Below are positions 26,744-36,377 of a stretch of DNA of 64,000 nt, piece after piece (position 1 is the first letter of the stretch; each line of letters starts with the position of its first letter). Origin of the DNA: Endozoicomonas sp. OPT23. GTDB taxonomy: Bacteria > Pseudomonadota > Gammaproteobacteria > Pseudomonadales > Endozoicomonadaceae. The notes beneath the pieces were generated by a model. That model saw nothing but the letters and a program-made list of their open reading frames with translations, searched no databases and had not been told where the DNA came from. A program made the translations under genes and the position numbers. The stretch covers positions 762,955 to 826,954 of the forward strand of contig NZ_PPFD01000003.1 in NCBI RefSeq assembly GCF_009653635.1. Reading direction: 5' to 3'.

Positions 26744-29700
26744 ATGGATCCATTGAAGCCATCGGTATCGACTACCCAGTTTGAAAAAAATCTGGATGAG
26801 CTGGAACATGCCCACCGAAAAGGCGCACAGGTCACCTATCGTATGCGCCGTGATACGGGTGAAGTTGAAGTTAAAGTTGCCAAACACTGGTCTCCTTTTC
26901 GCTGGCTGGCCAATAAGTTTGGACACAAGCAGGCAAAGTCCCAACTTACCCAGGAAATAAAGCAAGCCCTTCACAATACTGATGCTCCCAAAAGGCTACA
27001 AGAACGGGTAATCAGGGACCTGGGCAGTAAAACCATTCCATTTCTCAGCTCTGCAACGGCTATCAGCTCTCTGTCCCACCAGCGTGAGTTTAAGCATTTA
27101 TCAGATACAGCAGAACTTCGTCAGCTTGCTTCCAGTCTCAAAAATCAAGAACCTGCAGGTATTTCTAAGGCCGATGCAAGCCGATTTCTTAAGCTTTGCC
27201 AGAAAGCCGAGCTGCTGGATCCACTGTCTTTGCAGGCTATGAATTTGGAAAAGGTGATAGGTAAAGTGCAGAAGGTTTTCGGCGGTCAATCCTCTGAAAG
27301 CTATCAAGAGGCCATCACTAAAGCTCTCGTTGAAGAACTCGAGAGTTTGCAAAAGACTCAGGGCGCAGGCACCGTCAGCTATCTATTGAGCAGGGTTGTT
27401 GAGAAAGCTTCACCCGGAAAAGCTTCTTCCGAAATGGAAAGCCTGACTGTGAAAGGAATGGAGCTTTCCGGGAGCGAAATCAGCCGTTTGAAAAAAGAAC
27501 CACCAGCTCTGCGTCTGCAATTACTTCAGGCTAAATATCAGTTAAAAGCGGAGGAACTGGCTCTAAGAGAGAAGATGCCAAACATCGGCATAGCAGATAC
27601 CTGGGGTTTCCTGGAAAAGTATTGTTTCTTAACACTGCTGTCAGGTATTCCGGATTACAATGCCAACTCTCTGGAGAGCGAGATACAAAAACAGTTTCGG
27701 GATACCCGACAGCAGGGTTTGTACGACCGAACCATCAATTTTGCGTCCGTTCGAGCGGTGCAGGATCTGACAGATACTTTCCCAAGAGGCAGAGCAAAAA
27801 ACATAATTTCCGAAGCTATGAGCAACTCTCCTTCTCCAGAATTCCGGGTAGCCAGTGCGGCTCTGGAAACTATCAAAGGTAATCTTAGTCGGGAATACTC
27901 AGTTACCGGTGACAGGCCTGACCAGGTAAAAGATAACGAAATTGAACTATTACCCTTCTTCGGTAGTAAAGAAGCTAATACGTTACTGAAAAGCCAGCTC
28001 TACGAGTTGAAGAGCGCCACAAAACTCTTTGAGCAAAGAACTGATATAAAAGCCCTTGAGCCTTACCTGAAAAAACTCGATCTACCAGTTTTACAAAACC
28101 AGCTGAAAGCGCTTGAGAAACCTGATGCTTTACCACCAGAAGCAAGGATTCAGGCTCAGGACGCAGCAAAGAAAGTCATTCAGGCGAAAAAGCTCTGGCT
28201 GGATCTTAATGCCGGAGTTGGCAGAAAATGGGGACAGGATGTATTACAAAACCCTTTATGTACCTCTTCTGAATTCAGCACCAAAATCAGGAAGCTTGAA
28301 CAACTGGCAGCACTCACATCACCTGCACTGGATCTTGAACAACTCAGCTGGATGCAACAGCAAAACCTGCAAGCAAAAGCTCACCCCAGAGCCGTCGTTG
28401 AGGGTGCCGGCCCCAATGGCCTGATGGCTGCGCTGAAACTCTATATGGAGGGTGCAGACGTCACGGTTTTTGAAAAGAGAGGAACAGACTATAACCGCTC
28501 GCAGATACTCAGGCTTGATTCACAGTGGATGAATGATCTTCGTTTTGTATTGGGCTCCAAATTTGATGACCTGTTTGACCCGAAGACCGGGATGGGTACC
28601 AAGTCTACCGACGGTTCCGGCTCCATTGTCACCCATGAGCTGGAAAAGGTTTTACACAGAAGATTTTCTGAACTGGTCAGCAAGGAAGAAAAAAGCAGGG
28701 CTGACAGCCCCCGTCTGAAACGTCTTGCGGCCCACTCTATTGATGATGTTCTCCCACCTGTAAAAGATGGCGGCCCTTACCGTATCAAGGCTGTCTATGA
28801 AAACCGATACGACAGTCAGAAGAGCGGACCGGGCTCTGCGAAAGGTACAGAGATTGTTGAGGCCGACCTCCTGGTTTGTGCAGGCGGCAAGAACAGTCCA
28901 ACCAGAGACATGTTTTTCACTCATGCGCCGGTGACAGATGAAGCCGAGTACGGGGTTGCCTCCTGGAACAATATAAATAATGACGGTATGAAGACGTTTC
29001 CTGCCATTCAGGGGGTCCTGCAATTCGATGGTGATTTCCGAGCAAACCTGATTACTAATCTTCAACAACGAACTGATTACAGTGGTGGTCTTTCAGAGAA
29101 AGCTGAAAAGCTGGCGATAAAATATACTTCCCTGGGAAATAACTCTCCTCTGAGCAAGATGATGCTCGAAACCAAAGACAAAGTTGTTCAGCTCAGAACC
29201 TTTGAAAACCGTGGAATGATCTATGTGGGAATGGAAATCCCTCACGGGACCAAAAGATGGCTGGAGAGCCTGGATCAAGCAGCGCAAACAGAGGGACTGT
29301 CGGACGGTGAAAGAAAAGAAGTGGTGGCCGCAGCAAAACAATCATGGTTTCAGGCTGTAGCGGACGTAAAAGGTATTACTGCTCAGACAGGAACCACCAT
29401 GGATAAGATGAGCTCGAAATTTACTGCTACGTTCCCTGTTGCCCAGTCAGCTCTTGCTCAATCGTTTCAGGTTATTCCTGGAACCAAAAGTAACCCTAAG
29501 GATGGAAGTTTGCTGGTTGTCCCTATCGGCGATGCAGCCACTTCTCCACACTTCATGAGTGCCAGTGGTCTAACCGGAGGCAGGGAAAGCCAGAATATTC
29601 TGGTTGAGTACCTCAAAAACTTTCAACAGACTCCTGAAAAACAGTCAGCGCACCTTGAAGCCATGCAGGAGCGCTTTGATAACAGCAAAAAGTATGTTCT

Positions 29701-30034
29701 GGATAAAGGCAAAGCTTACCTCACACCATTACAACCCCTGAAAGTTCGCCAGGGCTTGAGAATGCAGCAACGCAGGCAACTTGACCAGGTGAGTAAGGAT
29801 TCTACTCAGCCTGGCTGGAAGAAAAATTACACTCTGAAAGCTACCGGAAATTTACCTTCAAACACCAGTTACCAGTTGTCTACTTCTGAAACACCACCTC
29901 GGCAGTACATGCTGCACCTTCAGGAAAAAGGAAATCTCGAAGTCTGGAGAATTGATGGTCATCGAAATCAACTGGCAGGTACATTCAACTCGTTTAAGGA
30001 AGCCGAGTTAAAACTGCTCAGAACAAAGGCTTAA
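26744..30034 (+). CDS. Large FAD-binding protein with MICAL-like monooxygenase domain, effector-like
   Basis: A 1096-residue protein. Residues 1-545 are mostly helical and unrecognised, with a basic N-terminal segment and no signal peptide. A flavin domain begins at about 548: GAGPNG (554-559), then MEGADVTVFEKR, and NRSQILRLDSQWMNDLRFVLG, a spacing much like the MICAL hydroxylase. DLLVCAGGKNSPTRD (707-722) stands where class A flavoprotein monooxygenases have the DG motif, and GDAATSPHFMSASGLTGG (929-946) is the FAD-ribityl GD motif. The last 100 residues are unassigned. It could oxidise a protein or small molecule. ATG 26744 with AAGGA upstream is preferred over TTG 26720. It overlaps the convergent patatin gene by 17 bases. 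Confidence 0.75.
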   Translation: MDPLKPSVSTTQFEKNLDELEHAHRKGAQVTYRMRRDTGEVEVKVAKHWSPFRWLANKFGHKQAKSQLTQEIKQALHNTDAPKRLQERVIRDLGSKTIPFLSSATAISSLSHQREFKHLSDTAELRQLASSLKNQEPAGISKADASRFLKLCQKAELLDPLSLQAMNLEKVIGKVQKVFGGQSSESYQEAITKALVEELESLQKTQGAGTVSYLLSRVVEKASPGKASSEMESLTVKGMELSGSEISRLKKEPPALRLQLLQAKYQLKAEELALREKMPNIGIADTWGFLEKYCFLTLLSGIPDYNANSLESEIQKQFRDTRQQGLYDRTINFASVRAVQDLTDTFPRGRAKNIISEAMSNSPSPEFRVASAALETIKGNLSREYSVTGDRPDQVKDNEIELLPFFGSKEANTLLKSQLYELKSATKLFEQRTDIKALEPYLKKLDLPVLQNQLKALEKPDALPPEARIQAQDAAKKVIQAKKLWLDLNAGVGRKWGQDVLQNPLCTSSEFSTKIRKLEQLAALTSPALDLEQLSWMQQQNLQAKAHPRAVVEGAGPNGLMAALKLYMEGADVTVFEKRGTDYNRSQILRLDSQWMNDLRFVLGSKFDDLFDPKTGMGTKSTDGSGSIVTHELEKVLHRRFSELVSKEEKSRADSPRLKRLAAHSIDDVLPPVKDGGPYRIKAVYENRYDSQKSGPGSAKGTEIVEADLLVCAGGKNSPTRDMFFTHAPVTDEAEYGVASWNNINNDGMKTFPAIQGVLQFDGDFRANLITNLQQRTDYSGGLSEKAEKLAIKYTSLGNNSPLSKMMLETKDKVVQLRTFENRGMIYVGMEIPHGTKRWLESLDQAAQTEGLSDGERKEVVAAAKQSWFQAVADVKGITAQTGTTMDKMSSKFTATFPVAQSALAQSFQVIPGTKSNPKDGSLLVVPIGDAATSPHFMSASGLTGGRESQNILVEYLKNFQQTPEKQSAHLEAMQERFDNSKKYVLDKGKAYLTPLQPLKVRQGLRMQQRRQLDQVSKDSTQPGWKKNYTLKATGNLPSNTSYQLSTSETPPRQYMLHLQEKGNLEVWRIDGHRNQLAGTFNSFKEAELKLLRTKA

Positions 30035-31082
30035 CCTTCTTTGAGATTCGACCTGAATCCACCCACTCCATAAATACAGAACCAAGACGGTCACTCTCGG
30101 CAATCACGGTTTGCCAGTACTCAACCCGGTCATCGTACGACAACTTAACAAAATCATTACGGTCCGGAATTTTTCCAAAAGGCAGCTTGCTGACAAACTC
30201 CTCTGATGGCGATACCAGTATCAGATTCTTACACTTATCCACAGCAGGCTTACGCCATTTCAAAGCCTTATCAAACCAGCCGGGGATCATACGGTTGTAG
30301 AAGTGTGGATAAAGCACAAGCCCATCACCAAGGTCAAAATTCAGGTCAAAGTGATAGTCCGTTACACCACCATCCCGATACATACCTTTTGGAGCACCGG
30401 CGATATCCCGAATACCTTCCATCACCATGGGGATAGAGCCTGATGACAGAATCGCATCACTGACATTCTGTTCAGAGAAAGGCACTGTCTCAGTTGGCAA
30501 ATCGTTCATGTCCAAAAAAGGCGCTGAAGAGTCCGGATGATGAAACAGGGTACGGGTAAAGAAGTTGCTCAATGTTTTTCGACTGAACAGATTGGCTGTA
30601 GCCGCCAATCCCATACCAGCCATCAATGGCCATTTTTTCTCACTGGTTCCTAAACCATGACTTCTGACAGCAATAGAGTTGAACTTGAAAACAGGGTTCT
30701 CAATGATATCCCTGACACCAGTATCGCCCAACATCTCTCTGACCAGAATGCGGCTTTTCATGCTGATCTCTGCTGCATCCGGCTGTTCCGAATAACTGGT
30801 CAGCAGATAACCCTGCTCAAATCGTCTGTGGGCTTCAAGTGGGTCCTTCATCGCATAAGTACTGAATCGCCAGCTGCCAGCGGAAGTGCCTAGCAGGTGC
30901 AAAGGTTTTTCTCTGCCTTTGAAGAATTCACTGATCAGAACCTTGTCCAGACCACTGAGGACAAACCATTTAGGGCCGCCAGATGCGCCCAGCATGACGT
31001 TGATATCATCAGCTTTCAGGCCGTTGTCTCGAATTTGTTGCAGGGCATATTCTCCGGCCCTTATTTCCAGCACATCAGTCAT
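30018..31082 (-). CDS. Patatin-like phospholipase
   Basis: A 354-residue hydrolase of the patatin family, which cleaves acyl chains from phospholipids with a Ser-Asp dyad. The oxyanion-hole loop is GASGGP (32-37), the nucleophile Ser67 is in GTSAGS, and the Asp is D237 in YRDGG. There is no signal peptide. The start lies 9 bases after the stop of the 4HBT thioesterase, so the two form a minus-strand pair possibly acting on acyl chains in turn. Its 3' end overlaps the 3' end of the FAD-protein gene. Patatins in host-associated bacteria are sometimes secreted toxins; nothing here distinguishes that from lipid turnover. Confidence 0.87.
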   Translation of the reverse strand: MTDVLEIRAGEYALQQIRDNGLKADDINVMLGASGGPKWFVLSGLDKVLISEFFKGREKPLHLLGTSAGSWRFSTYAMKDPLEAHRRFEQGYLLTSYSEQPDAAEISMKSRILVREMLGDTGVRDIIENPVFKFNSIAVRSHGLGTSEKKWPLMAGMGLAATANLFSRKTLSNFFTRTLFHHPDSSAPFLDMNDLPTETVPFSEQNVSDAILSSGSIPMVMEGIRDIAGAPKGMYRDGGVTDYHFDLNFDLGDGLVLYPHFYNRMIPGWFDKALKWRKPAVDKCKNLILVSPSEEFVSKLPFGKIPDRNDFVKLSYDDRVEYWQTVIAESDRLGSVFMEWVDSGRISKKVKPLF

Positions 31083-31091
31083 TAAAAACGA

Positions 31092-31484
31092 TTATCTCTG
31101 CAGGTGTTCCATGAGTTTCTGACGAATAGAGTCGGGAATAGGAGATGAGCATTCATTCTCGTAATCGTAATGAATCAATACCGCCTTTCCCCGTGCAGCA
31201 AGCACATCATTCTGCCATGCCTCATGGTGGATATACATGGAAGAGTTACCGACCTTTTCCAGACAGGTTTTAAGAATCACATCGCTGTTGTATTGCAACT
31301 GTGCCGTATATTCCACTTCGATACGTGCAATGATCAACTTCCAGTTATTAGTGTCCAAATCGGGGGTAAACATTTTAAAGATGGGCGTACGAGCGTGCTC
31401 AAACCACTCGGGCACAACGGTATTGTTAATATGCCCAAGCGCATCGGTCTCGCAAAAGCGGGGAGTAATCGTTTCCTGAAGCAT
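31092..31484 (-). CDS. Acyl-CoA thioesterase, 4HBT hot-dog fold
   Basis: A 130-residue single hot-dog protein of the YbgC/4-hydroxybenzoyl-CoA thioesterase type. The motif RFCETDALGHINNTVVPEWFEHAR contains the catalytic Asp and the conserved HINN. It would hydrolyse a medium or long acyl-CoA in the cytoplasm. It is first in a two-gene unit with the patatin gene. Confidence 0.88.
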   Translation of the reverse strand: MLQETITPRFCETDALGHINNTVVPEWFEHARTPIFKMFTPDLDTNNWKLIIARIEVEYTAQLQYNSDVILKTCLEKVGNSSMYIHHEAWQNDVLAARGKAVLIHYDYENECSSPIPDSIRQKLMEHLQR

Positions 31485-31618
31485 GAGTGATATCTTTTTC
31501 TTATAGTAAAGTTGTTACCAGACTCATGTATCCAGGCATTTTTCACCCACCCTTCAGTGAGTGAAATGCGAATAATAGAATCCAGTCTATACCGCAATAA
31601 TGCCTGTATTTTTAAAAG

Positions 31619-33910
31619 TTACAACTCAATAGGCGGAGCCCACTTTAACCACTCATTTACCGACTTTTCGTGTAATTTGAAGCGAGAATTCTGCCCTACA
31701 CCGTCAGCAACCTCAGGCGTCGCGAAAGAAATACCGCCAGCCAGCAAGGATTCCAGAGACTCTGTTCTGATTCTCGCTCCACTGAAGAGCCCGACATTAA
31801 TATCGACACCACTGGCATTCCAGAACTGACTTTCCGCGGTCACAAGAGAAGCAAAACGATCTTCGATATTTATATAAATTACCACCTGGCTGGCAGGATT
31901 ATCCAGTCGGTAACCTGTGACCTTACCCACTGGAATTTCTCGATAATAAACAGGATTGTCCTTCCGTACAGAACCCAGCTTTGGTGACACAAGCTCAAGC
32001 CTAAGACCACTGGCAAGAGCCATATCATCAGGAGGACTTCGATCAGCATGAAAAAACGAAATCTCCTTCGAATTGGCTTTTTTAGCCGGGGACATTCCGA
32101 TGTAAAAACCGGTAATCAACGTTTCAAGGTTGGTGGTGCTGGTCAATCCGAGTTTGGGTTTAACCAGCCAGAAACGAGTACCGGAACGGGCAATCCAGCC
32201 TGCACTTTCTTTTAACAGAATCGTTGCCTGAACGCCTTCCCGCTTCTTATCCAGCTCCAGTCTGGTTACCCGCCCCATTTCCAGCCCACGGTATTTGAGT
32301 AGTGTGCCTTGTTTGAGACCAACCGCACTTTCAAACCAGACATCTATAACTGTGCCATTTTCCAGAGCTTGATCGGCATCGTCATAAATCGAAAATACTT
32401 CCTTATTAGCAACTGCTTTTACATCGGGTTCGGGCGTCATAAACTCAATACCACCGGCAAGAATACTTCCCAGTGTTCCGGTTTTTACTTTCAACCCCTG
32501 GAAATCGCCTTCCAGAGTAATGCCACTGGCATTCCAGAATACGGTACTGCTGTTAACCAGATGACTGTATTGAGGGTCTATCAATACCTGAATGGTTACA
32601 CCGTCGTCGTTCAATTCATGGGACTGAACAGAACCCACAGGCATCTTGCGATACAAAACAGGACTGCCATGGGAGATACCAGACAGAGATCTGGCAATAA
32701 GCGTCAGGTGTAAGCCGGGAGTAGAGAGTGCAGCAGGAGGCTTACTGGCAAGCCCTTTAAAACGGTCTTTAAATTTAGCGTTTTTAACATCGCTGTGGTT
32801 GATATCCAGAGCAATGTACTGGCCACCCAGCAGTGTCTCCAGACCAGTCACACCTTTCAGTCCAATCTGAGGTTTTACTCTCCAGAACCGAGCACCTTCC
32901 ACCATCAGTGAACGGGCTTCAGGACGGATGACTGCTTCTGTAATAATGGCTGAATAGTCTTCGTTGAACCGAGTCTCTCGAATCAGCCCCACTTCCTTAC
33001 CATGAAACAAAATTCGAGTCTTTTCCTGGCTGAAAGCAACATCCAGTGGAAACTCGATAGACACCTTAAAGCCAGCTTCTGCAGCATCATAGTCAGAATA
33101 GAGCTGGTAGCCACTGCCTTCTTCAGCGACGTCTGTCCCAGGTTCCCAGTCCGGAGTATAGAAAGCAATACCTCCCTGAACAATGGACAACAATGATTGT
33201 GTTCTGATCTTCAGGTTGGGAAAGCTACCAGAAACATCCACGCCACCGGCATTCCAGAAACGAGTATTTTTTCGAACCAGATGACCGAACTGAGGTTTGA
33301 TATTGATTTGAACAGCAACGTGTTCGTCGTCTTTCGTTAGCTTATAGCCAGTCACCTCTCCCACTTTCAAACGCCGATAGTAAACAGGGCTGCCATTCTG
33401 GATGGACGACAATTCGCTGGTTTTCAACGTAAGATTAAGACCGCCAATAGCAGAACGGGGTGGGAACTTTAATGCTTCAAATAAGCGACTTTTCTTACCT
33501 TTTTGTTCCGGACTAAAAGCAATGTAATTACCGGAAACCAGCGTTTCCAACCCTGAAACACCAGCAACCGTCACCTGTGGCCTCACCAGCCAGAAGCGAC
33601 TTTTCTCCAGTAGAAATTTATCCATATTGCGATCGATCTCAAGAGTCACATCGACTGCTTTCAGATCATCCGTCATCTGCATGCTGGCAACTCGACCAAT
33701 AGCAAGGCCGTTATAACGAACTTCTGTCGTACCCTTTTTTATGCCTTCTGCGGAGTTGAAAAATACATGAACTTCTATATGCCGAGCATAGGCGGCAGAC
33801 CAGACAAGATAGCCCACTACACAGAGCGCTATAAGCGGCAATAACCAGACAATAGAAACATTTCGGCGTCTGACGACTCTGGCATCAGCTGCGGGAAATT
33901 GTTCAGCCAT
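31619..33910 (-). CDS. pqiB: MCE-domain lipid transport protein, PqiB/LetB-like
   Basis: A 763-residue protein with one N-terminal helix (about residues 19-38) and a periplasmic part built of six MCE domains, each starting with a strand such as EVHVFFNSAEGIKKGTTEVRYNGLAIGRV or LHLTLIARSLSGISHGSPVLYRKMPVGSV. E. coli PqiB has three and LetB seven, so six is intermediate; domains 1, 3, 5 alternate with 2, 4, 6 in type. It should form a ring-stack tunnel that carries lipids between the inner and outer membranes. The frame opens at 33943, but ATG 33910 has GGAG upstream. Two PqiA-like genes precede it as partners. Confidence 0.9.
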   Translation of the reverse strand: MAEQFPAADARVVRRRNVSIVWLLPLIALCVVGYLVWSAAYARHIEVHVFFNSAEGIKKGTTEVRYNGLAIGRVASMQMTDDLKAVDVTLEIDRNMDKFLLEKSRFWLVRPQVTVAGVSGLETLVSGNYIAFSPEQKGKKSRLFEALKFPPRSAIGGLNLTLKTSELSSIQNGSPVYYRRLKVGEVTGYKLTKDDEHVAVQINIKPQFGHLVRKNTRFWNAGGVDVSGSFPNLKIRTQSLLSIVQGGIAFYTPDWEPGTDVAEEGSGYQLYSDYDAAEAGFKVSIEFPLDVAFSQEKTRILFHGKEVGLIRETRFNEDYSAIITEAVIRPEARSLMVEGARFWRVKPQIGLKGVTGLETLLGGQYIALDINHSDVKNAKFKDRFKGLASKPPAALSTPGLHLTLIARSLSGISHGSPVLYRKMPVGSVQSHELNDDGVTIQVLIDPQYSHLVNSSTVFWNASGITLEGDFQGLKVKTGTLGSILAGGIEFMTPEPDVKAVANKEVFSIYDDADQALENGTVIDVWFESAVGLKQGTLLKYRGLEMGRVTRLELDKKREGVQATILLKESAGWIARSGTRFWLVKPKLGLTSTTNLETLITGFYIGMSPAKKANSKEISFFHADRSPPDDMALASGLRLELVSPKLGSVRKDNPVYYREIPVGKVTGYRLDNPASQVVIYINIEDRFASLVTAESQFWNASGVDINVGLFSGARIRTESLESLLAGGISFATPEVADGVGQNSRFKLHEKSVNEWLKWAPPIEL

Positions 33911-33984
33911 AGCTCGGCTCCGTGATAGTGTCGTTTTTACCATGAAACTTGTTTATCACCGACGGTGACAAGAAAACGTTCCGT

Positions 33985-34647
33985 TCATGGCTGTTTATTT
34001 TCTGAAACCGCTGCATCCCACAGTAACCGGGGATCAAAGCTCTTTGCTGCCCACATGGTAATAATGACTACACTGGCAAAAGCATAAGCCGCAGGACCTG
34101 CTGTTACTGTTCCCAGTCGTCCGTACTGCACCAGCCCGGCTAGCAGGGAAATAATAAAAATGTCCAACATGGACCAGCGACCAATCCAGACAATCAGACG
34201 GTACATTTTCATCTGATAGCGCTTCTGGTTAAAGCGCATAGGGCTATTCATAGCCATGCCTCTCAACTGAAGAGTAATCAGCAACCAGAACATGATCAGT
34301 AGCTTTAGCAGCGGAACCAGAATACTTGCTGCAAACACCAACCCGGCAATGAACAGCATCTCCTTGTCGATCAAGGTAAAAATGCCGGACATAATAGTTT
34401 CAGGCTGACCAACGTCCAGCTTGCTTACCGTCATTATCGGTAACAGGTTGGCAGGGATATAGAGCATCATACCTGTAAGCGTCAGAGCCCAGCTTCGTGC
34501 CAGACTGTTTGGCTTGCGACGACTGAGTTTGCTGCCACACCGGGGACAATAACTGACACTATCCGATTTCGGTTCATGGCTGATTTTCTGGCAGTCCAGA
34601 CACAGTATCAGTCCGTTATCAGCTCCCCGACTGAGACCTGAGATCAT
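33985..34647 (-). CDS. pqiA: PqiA-like inner-membrane protein, second half
   Basis: A 220-residue PqiA-domain protein with a zinc-ribbon-like head (CLDCQKI...CPRCGSKL) and four hydrophobic segments. In E. coli PqiA/LetA a single chain holds two such units; here they are separate genes. It starts at ATG 34647 in an ATGA overlap with the upstream unit, with GGAGAGG as ribosome site, so the two are coupled in translation and probably pair in the membrane. It partners the MCE tunnel protein encoded 74 bases downstream. Confidence 0.9.
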   Translation of the reverse strand: MISGLSRGADNGLILCLDCQKISHEPKSDSVSYCPRCGSKLSRRKPNSLARSWALTLTGMMLYIPANLLPIMTVSKLDVGQPETIMSGIFTLIDKEMLFIAGLVFAASILVPLLKLLIMFWLLITLQLRGMAMNSPMRFNQKRYQMKMYRLIVWIGRWSMLDIFIISLLAGLVQYGRLGTVTAGPAAYAFASVVIITMWAAKSFDPRLLWDAAVSENKQP

Positions 34648-35336
34648 GACAGCCTCTCCAGTTGCTCCCAAAGGGCGTGGGGGTTCAGATAAATTGAAAT
34701 CACCAGTTCAACCAGCATCAGTCCGGCAAAGCAATAAAGTCCATAACCAACATTGACACTCGCCATGTCCGCCAGCTTGATCACAGAGATCAGCACGCCA
34801 AGCACATAGATCTCCATCATTCCCCACTCACCAAGGTGAGCATACCAGCGAAACATTCTCGCAGCCGTTTGGTGCATGGAAGCTGTTATCACAGACAGTA
34901 AAACCTGAAACAGAATCAGCAACCTGAACAGGGGAATAACAATAGCGGTAGCAATCACCAGCCAGGCGACAGCCTCAAGTCCTTCACTATGAAGCGCTAT
35001 AGCACCTTCGAGTACAGTACTTTGTTGAACATTCCCCATTATTTCCATGCTCAGCACAGGCAACATATTGGCAGGTAGAAACAACAGCAGGCCGGTCAAA
35101 ACCAGTGCCAGACAGATCAACACACTCGATGGCTGATGCAATTCCAGGCAACAACCACAACGGGGACACACTGCCTGCTGCTTCCAGCCCGGATGATTCT
35201 CAAACGATGGAATCCTTACCAGAAGGTCACAATCCCGACAGAGTCTTAGGCTTACTAGGCTGCTATTTTTCAAACCTGAGGTCCATATAGGTATTTCTTG
35301 GGAAGAATCTGAACGCAATCTGCCATATAATCCCAT
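34644..35336 (-). CDS. pqiA: PqiA-like inner-membrane protein, first half
   Basis: A 230-residue PqiA-domain protein with head LCRDCDLLVRIP...VCPRCGCCLEL and four hydrophobic segments. It is the first gene of a three-gene lipid-transport operon. I place the start at ATG 35336. The frame continues up to a TTG at 35435, which would add 33 residues unlike the family, so they are probably not translated. The 229-base region to the divergent DeoR gene must hold both promoters; no clear sigma-70 pair was picked out. Confidence 0.85.
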   Translation of the reverse strand: MGLYGRLRSDSSQEIPIWTSGLKNSSLVSLRLCRDCDLLVRIPSFENHPGWKQQAVCPRCGCCLELHQPSSVLICLALVLTGLLLFLPANMLPVLSMEIMGNVQQSTVLEGAIALHSEGLEAVAWLVIATAIVIPLFRLLILFQVLLSVITASMHQTAARMFRWYAHLGEWGMMEIYVLGVLISVIKLADMASVNVGYGLYCFAGLMLVELVISIYLNPHALWEQLERLS

Positions 35337-35565
35337 CTCAGAGTTTTCAAGGCTGAATGAGGGTGACAAACCTTCGCAATTGATTCCTGTACTGTCAATG
35401 CTGTCAGGACTCTTGCTCAAGGGGCCTTCAATCAAGCCATTACTGTTCTGTTGCTCTGTCTTTCTATCGGCAGGACTGATCAGTACTGCGCCCGCTGTAG
35501 TCTGGCCGGAATTTCACCAGTCAGTCCGGGTGTTCAAGACAAGTAATGATTCAAGAGGTTTAGGT

Positions 35566-36324
35566 ATGCTTCCCGTTGAGCGCCGCGAGCACATTCTGGC
35601 TTATGTAGAGGAAAAAGGTTGCGCAAACATCGAAGAAATGGCTGAAAAGTTCGATGTTTCACAGATGACCATTCGCCGTGACATCCGCACTCTTGAGCAG
35701 GAAGACAAGTTACGTGTTACCTATGGTGGTGCCGTATCCAAGAGTTTCCTGATGGAAGATATTCCATACGAGAAGAAAAATGCGGTAAATATTGAAGAGA
35801 AAAAATCGATTGCTTTCGAAGCCCTGAAGCTGGTGAGAGAAGGTCAGATCGTACTCCTCGATGCTGGCACCAGCACCATGGCTCTGGCCAAGCAGCTGAT
35901 GCGTATGAAGGTCACTATTATCACGCCTGACCTGAAGATTGCCCTGCAATTGTCTGACTCTTCTACTGCCAAGGTGTACACCACAGGCGGTCTGGTCAGT
36001 GCTATTACCAAGGCTCACAACGATACGTCTGCTTTGGCATTTCTGGACAGCATTAATGCTGACGTCGCATTCCTGGCGACCAACAGCTGGAGTATGGATC
36101 ACGGTGTAACCACCGCATCTACTGATCACTACTTTATCCGTCGTAAAATGCTGGACCGAGCTAATCGCAAGATTCTGCTGGCTGACTCCAGCAAGTTTGG
36201 CGCTTCCAGCATGAAGACCATCTGCGAGCTGTCCGAGCTGGACACTATCATTACCGACAGCCGCTTTGACAATGAAAGTCTGGCAACTATCGAAGAGTCA
36301 GGCACACAGGTAATTCGCGCCTAA
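35566..36324 (+). CDS. DeoR-family transcriptional regulator
   Basis: A 252-residue repressor of the DeoR/GlpR type. The winged helix at the N-terminus (RREHILAYVEEKGCANIEEMAEKFDVSQMTIRRDIRTLEQ) is followed by a sugar-phosphate-binding DeoRC domain (LVREGQIVLLDAGTSTMALAKQL, and near the end LADSSKFGASSM). It responds to a phosphorylated sugar or sugar acid. ATG 35566 with AGAGG upstream gives the family N-terminus; the frame itself is open further up. It is followed 53 bases later by a pdxA-family gene, which is the likely target. Confidence 0.92.
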   Translation: MLPVERREHILAYVEEKGCANIEEMAEKFDVSQMTIRRDIRTLEQEDKLRVTYGGAVSKSFLMEDIPYEKKNAVNIEEKKSIAFEALKLVREGQIVLLDAGTSTMALAKQLMRMKVTIITPDLKIALQLSDSSTAKVYTTGGLVSAITKAHNDTSALAFLDSINADVAFLATNSWSMDHGVTTASTDHYFIRRKMLDRANRKILLADSSKFGASSMKTICELSELDTIITDSRFDNESLATIEESGTQVIRA

Positions 36325-36340
36325 GCTTCAGTTGTCGACT

Positions 36341-36371
36341 AAACTCACAGCCTGTAGCAGGCTGTGAGTTT
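36341..36371 (+). terminator. Hairpin between deoR and pdxA
   Basis: AAACTCACAGCCTG / CAGGCTGTGAGTTT, a perfect 14-bp stem with a 3-base loop, followed by TGATTT. It may limit read-through from the regulator into pdxA. It ends only 6 bases before the pdxA start, so it may also influence translation. Confidence 0.65.
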
Positions 36372-36377
36372 GATTTG

